Shown piece after piece: positions 7,497-10,735 of a stretch of 10,735 bases of DNA. Made by a program: the position numbers and the translations under genes. The notes under the pieces are model-generated. The model was given only the letters and a program-made list of their open reading frames with translations, searched no databases and had not been told where the DNA came from. This DNA is from an uncultured Bacteroidales bacterium (GTDB lineage Bacteria > Bacteroidota > Bacteroidia > Bacteroidales > Muribaculaceae). Location: contig CAMWQZ010000014.1 of assembly GCA_947176515.1 (NCBI GenBank), positions 1 to 10,735 on the forward strand, written 5' to 3'. Every line of letters starts with the position of its first letter. Position 1 is the first letter of the stretch.

Positions 7497-10400
7497 TTAG
7501 AATGCAACATTAAGACCAAATGTGTAAGTCGCTGACTGAGGATAGAAACCATTAGACACTGAGGGCGACTCGGGGTCGACATACTTGAAGTGGCTAAAGG
7601 TAAGAATATTTGAACCTGCGACATAAACATTGAGTGTCGAGAACGGAGTCTTCTTGAGGATGTGTGACGGCACGTTGTAGCCGAGCTGGATGTTCTTCAG
7701 ACGGAGATATTCGCCGTTGACAACCCACCAGTCAGACACCCAAGCGTTGTTGAAACGCGGCACTGTTGAAAGACGGGGATATTTAGCATTAGTATTTTCA
7801 GGAGTCCACGCACCTTCGATAAGATATTTGGGCGAGTTACCTGTACCAAACGAGCTGGTGTAGACGGTCGAAGCGGTCACGCCAGTATCATATACACCCT
7901 GGAGCTGGTAATCGCAGTGAGAAACGCCTTGCCAGAGAGTTGTCAGGTAGAAGTTCTTGTAGTTAAGGTCAATATTGAACGAGAAGTTGATTTCGGGAAT
8001 CTGACCGTAACCAATCTTCACATAGTCATGTTCAGAAGATATGATACCGTCGCCGTTTACGTCAAGATACTTGATGTCACCGGGGAGTGTCACACCAGAG
8101 GGAGCGATGGGGTAGTTGTCGATTTCTTCCTGAGTCTGGAAGAGGCCGAGGGTCTTGAAGCCGTAACGAGCGCCGACCGACTCACCGAGGACACCACGAT
8201 AGTTAGGATGGTTATCTGAAATTTTACGTTTCAGGATTTTATTGCGCGCGAATGAGAATGAGCCACGCACATGGTAGCTGAAGTCACGAGTGACGTTGAG
8301 CTGGTGATTAAGAGTGATTTCGAAACCACGGTTGTCAACAGCACCTGAGTTAGCTTTAGATGGATAATAACCGCCGAGCGAACCGGGATATACACCGCTG
8401 GAAGCCTCGAGAATGTCGGTTGTCTTCTTATAGAACGCATCAATTTCACCAGTGAGCACATGGTGGAAGATATCAAAATCGAGACCTACGTTATAAGTCT
8501 TGGTATGAGCCCAAGTCAAAGTGCGGAAAGCGTAAACGGGGTCAGCATAGTACTGAGCATAAGCCGATCCTCCGAGAACGTAACTGTTGGTAGCCTTAGA
8601 GAATGTGTTGTTATAAAGGAAGGCGGTAACGTTGTCAGAACCTTGTTCACCGAAGCTGGCACGGAGTTTGAGGAATTCGAGCCAGTTGACATCCTTGAGG
8701 AAGTTCTCACGCGAGAGGACCCAACCTGCAGACACTGATGGGAAAGTACCCCAACGGTTCTCAGGAGCGAAGACGTAAGAACCGTCACGACGGACAGCAA
8801 CTTCTAAGAGATACTTGTCATCGAAATCATAGTTAAGACGGAATGCGTAAGAATGCATACCTTTGTTCTGGAAATTACCCTGAGGCTCAGCTACGCCGTC
8901 CTTACGGTTTGGAGCGAGGGTGATGTCAACAGGATAGTCGCTGATGAAGCCTTTACCCTGAGCATAAAGCATGTCGTTGTAGAGTTTCTGCTTCTCGATG
9001 AAAGCAAGGAAACCTATAGTATTTTTGCCAAATTTGCGGTTGTAAGAAATTGACGGACGGAACTGCCACATCCAGTTGTTAGTGCTAATACGGCTAAGAG
9101 TCTTGTCCATACCGATGCCATAAGAGGTCTCTTCTTTAGGAGCAGCGGCGGGATCAGAGTTGCTGAATGCAAGCACCTTGTAGCCCTGAGTGAATTCACG
9201 GGACTCATTATGGTTATAGTCATAAGCGAAGAACGCTGAAACTTTCAAGCCTTTGAGATATGTCCAGAGGTCTGAGAAATCATACTCGAGACGGAAGGTA
9301 GAGTTGAAAATCCATTTGTCGAGCTTGTAGTAACCAGGTTTCTCGAGAGCGGCAACAGGATTGACGTTGATAGCATCGCCGTCTTTCCATGCGAGAGTGT
9401 AACCGTTCCATTCCTTCTTGATAACAGGAGCAGTATTGGCCGCCTGACGGACGGGGTTGATTTCCATCTGCTTGCTGAAAGTGTTGCTTGCAGGAGCGTC
9501 TTGATGAGTCTTTGTGCCGCCCATGTTGACAGCGAATGTAAGATTCTTGGCAACTTTTATGTCGAGGTTGGCACGTGCATTGATACGGTTGAAATCGGTT
9601 TTCTTTATGGTACCCTGCTGGTCCATGTAACCGATAGAGGTGTAATAGTTGACGCGATCGGTCGAACCGGCGGCTGAAACGTTGTGCTGCTGCATAAAGC
9701 CAGTACGGAAGATTTCATCAAACCAATCGGTTTCTCCCCAGGGGCTGTCAGGATCATTTTCAAAAACTTTCTGCTGGATGTCGGCGGTGAATACCGGTGC
9801 GAAACCGTCCATCATGAGAGCCTTATTCTTATAATACATGAATTCCGAAGCGTTGAGGAATTCTGGGAAAGCAGTGTTGCGGATAGCAGAAACCGAACCG
9901 GCATAGCTAATCTGGGGTGCGCCCTGACCCTTCTTAGTAGTAATGAGGATTACACCGTTTGCACCACGGATACCGTAGATTGATGCGGCTGCGTCCTTGA
10001 GGACTGATACTGACTCTACATCATTAGGGTTTACGAGGTTCATGTCGCGCTCGACACCGTCGACGAGTACGAGAGGAGCGGCGCCTTCAAAACCACTGAT
10101 ACCGCGGATATATAACGCAGCGCCGTCGGCACCAGGCTGGCCTGTCTGCTGGAGCGAAGTCATACCGCTGACCTTACCGGTGAGGAGGTTTGACATATTC
10201 TGCATAGGCGCTTTAAGAAGTTCTTTTGCACCAACGGCAGAGACAGAACCAGTCAAAGAGCCTTTTTTCTGAACGCCGTAACCAACCACGACCATTTCGT
10301 CGAGCATTTCGTTGTCAGTGACGAGAGTCACTGTAACATTGTTACGTCCATTAAGAGCCACTTCCTGAGTTTTGTAACCTATATAGGAAACTCGCAGAAT

Positions 10401-10622
10401 GGCCTGCGTGTTAGGTACATTGATGACGAATGCACCGTCAATGTCTGTGATTGCCGCTACTTTCGGATCGCTTTTGAGAACGACCGACGCAGAAATCAGT
10501 GGTTCGCCCTCTTCGTCGAGGACTGTTCCTGTCACTCTGGTCTGAGCGGAGGCCCAAGAGACCGAGAAACAGCAGAACATCAAGGCTATAAGCCTTAAGA
10601 TTGCATAACCTGCTTTCTTCAT
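7497..10622 (-). CDS. susC: SusC/RagA-family TonB-dependent outer-membrane transporter
   Basis: 1041 residues, full length. A signal peptide covers residues 1-26 (ends ASA/Q). A carboxypeptidase-regulatory-like domain follows (about 29-105: VTGTVLDEEGEPLISASVVLK, TDIDGAF, VSYIGYKTQEV). The TonB-box region LDEMVVVGYGVQ is at 107-118. The plug domain (about 121-230) carries QNMSNLLTGKVSGM, YIRGIS, PLVLVDGVERDM and the classic VSVLKDAAASIYGIRGANGV followed by ILITTKKG. The remainder is the beta-barrel, ending ATYTFGLNVAF with the terminal Phe needed for barrel insertion. No STN domain precedes the regulatory-like domain, so direct signalling to an anti-sigma factor is not expected. It imports oligosaccharides into the periplasm with energy from TonB-ExbBD, working with the SusD-type protein encoded 12 bases downstream. 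It is the first complete gene of the locus here and likely heads the operon. Confidence 0.97.
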   Translation of the reverse strand: MKKAGYAILRLIALMFCCFSVSWASAQTRVTGTVLDEEGEPLISASVVLKSDPKVAAITDIDGAFVINVPNTQAILRVSYIGYKTQEVALNGRNNVTVTLVTDNEMLDEMVVVGYGVQKKGSLTGSVSAVGAKELLKAPMQNMSNLLTGKVSGMTSLQQTGQPGADGAALYIRGISGFEGAAPLVLVDGVERDMNLVNPNDVESVSVLKDAAASIYGIRGANGVILITTKKGQGAPQISYAGSVSAIRNTAFPEFLNASEFMYYKNKALMMDGFAPVFTADIQQKVFENDPDSPWGETDWFDEIFRTGFMQQHNVSAAGSTDRVNYYTSIGYMDQQGTIKKTDFNRINARANLDIKVAKNLTFAVNMGGTKTHQDAPASNTFSKQMEINPVRQAANTAPVIKKEWNGYTLAWKDGDAINVNPVAALEKPGYYKLDKWIFNSTFRLEYDFSDLWTYLKGLKVSAFFAYDYNHNESREFTQGYKVLAFSNSDPAAAPKEETSYGIGMDKTLSRISTNNWMWQFRPSISYNRKFGKNTIGFLAFIEKQKLYNDMLYAQGKGFISDYPVDITLAPNRKDGVAEPQGNFQNKGMHSYAFRLNYDFDDKYLLEVAVRRDGSYVFAPENRWGTFPSVSAGWVLSRENFLKDVNWLEFLKLRASFGEQGSDNVTAFLYNNTFSKATNSYVLGGSAYAQYYADPVYAFRTLTWAHTKTYNVGLDFDIFHHVLTGEIDAFYKKTTDILEASSGVYPGSLGGYYPSKANSGAVDNRGFEITLNHQLNVTRDFSYHVRGSFSFARNKILKRKISDNHPNYRGVLGESVGARYGFKTLGLFQTQEEIDNYPIAPSGVTLPGDIKYLDVNGDGIISSEHDYVKIGYGQIPEINFSFNIDLNYKNFYLTTLWQGVSHCDYQLQGVYDTGVTASTVYTSSFGTGNSPKYLIEGAWTPENTNAKYPRLSTVPRFNNAWVSDWWVVNGEYLRLKNIQLGYNVPSHILKKTPFSTLNVYVAGSNILTFSHFKYVDPESPSVSNGFYPQSATYTFGLNVAF

Positions 10623-10674
10623 TGGATTATTAAGGATTTAAAGGTAAATAAAAGAGTTTTCAGTTGTTAAGGTT
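10623..10674 (-). other. Short A/T-rich intergenic gap before susC
   Basis: This 52-base gap separates the stop of the upstream gene from the susC ATG. Read on the minus strand it is A/T-rich and has no stable-looking hairpin or T-tract terminator. It contains TACCTTTA (10639-10646), which resembles the Bacteroidetes -7 box TAnnTTTG in seven of eight positions, but no TTTG lies about 20 bases further upstream. Whether the PUL has its own promoter here or is read through from the gene to the right cannot be settled from sequence. Confidence 0.4.
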
Positions 10675-10735
10675 TTATTTTTCAGCGGCTGCCGCAGTCT
10701 GATATTCGTCGATGCCCTGCTTGATCTGCGCCCAC
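10675..10735 (-). CDS. C-terminal end of an unidentified protein (cut by window edge)
   Basis: The last 19 codons of a minus-strand gene are visible, reading WAQIKQGIDEYQTAAAAEK and then TAA (10675-10677). The composition, a charged amphipathic helix with an Ala-rich, Lys-ended tail, looks like real coding sequence and fits a soluble protein. It does not end in an aromatic residue as a TonB-dependent barrel would, nor in a SusD-type terminus. The orientation and the 52-base distance to susC make it a possible upstream member of the same operon. I do not recognise the protein. Confidence 0.6.
   Translation of the reverse strand, partial: WAQIKQGIDEYQTAAAAEK

Noticed and set aside
10639..10646. 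TACCTTTA on the minus strand as a Bacteroidetes -7 promoter box for susC
   Set aside because: The last base differs from TAnnTTTG, no TTTG lies at the expected -33 distance, and the box would leave a leader of only about ten bases. It is kept as a remark and not called as a promoter.
1..10735. CRISPR arrays, insertion sequences, tRNA or rRNA genes
   Set aside because: No regularly spaced repeats, transposase-like frames, terminal inverted repeats or RNA-gene signatures were seen; nearly all of the window is occupied by the minus-strand genes.

Overview
This window is the greater part of a polysaccharide utilisation locus (PUL) from a member of the Bacteroidota, most likely order Bacteroidales. 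The evidence is a SusC-type TonB-dependent receptor directly followed by a SusD-type lipoprotein, several lipoproteins with acidic residues after the lipobox cysteine, A/T-rich start regions without clear Shine-Dalgarno sequences, and an estimated mid-40s to 50% GC content. The family is not decided by this sequence. A gut genus such as Bacteroides or one of the Muribaculaceae would fit.

Every gene reads on the minus strand, so transcription runs from high to low coordinates. In that order the window holds: the last 19 codons of an unidentified protein (right edge), susC (7497-10622), susD (5781-7484), a 152-residue lipoprotein with one DUF5018-like Ig-type domain (5286-5744), a 507-residue lipoprotein that starts with a similar domain and continues into a large aromatic-rich region (3737-5260), a predicted surface lipoprotein with a family-10-like (GHL10-type) glycoside hydrolase fold (2304-3674), a GH97 enzyme (262-2271), and the first 81 residues of a protein that looks like a PUL-associated calcineurin-like phosphoesterase (1-243, cut by the window edge). 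Gaps are 12 to 62 bases and no terminator-like hairpin was seen, so susC through the phosphoesterase is very probably one operon.

A working model from family knowledge: the surface lipoproteins bind the glycan and the GHL10-like enzyme may cut it outside the cell; SusCD imports oligosaccharides; periplasmic GH97 removes terminal alpha-linked sugars; the exported phosphoesterase may remove a phosphate or act on a phosphodiester. The GH97 has the residues of the retaining, alpha-galactosidase-type branch (D416 and E471, 55 residues apart) and not those of the inverting SusB-type alpha-glucosidases, so alpha-galactoside or a stereochemically similar sugar is a better guess than starch. No regulator, sulfatase or second classical GH is inside the window.

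The most interesting points are the uncharacterised GHL10-like lipoprotein, the tandem DUF5018-like lipoproteins, and the GH97 plus phosphoesterase pairing, which together suggest a substrate other than starch and possibly a phosphorylated glycan.
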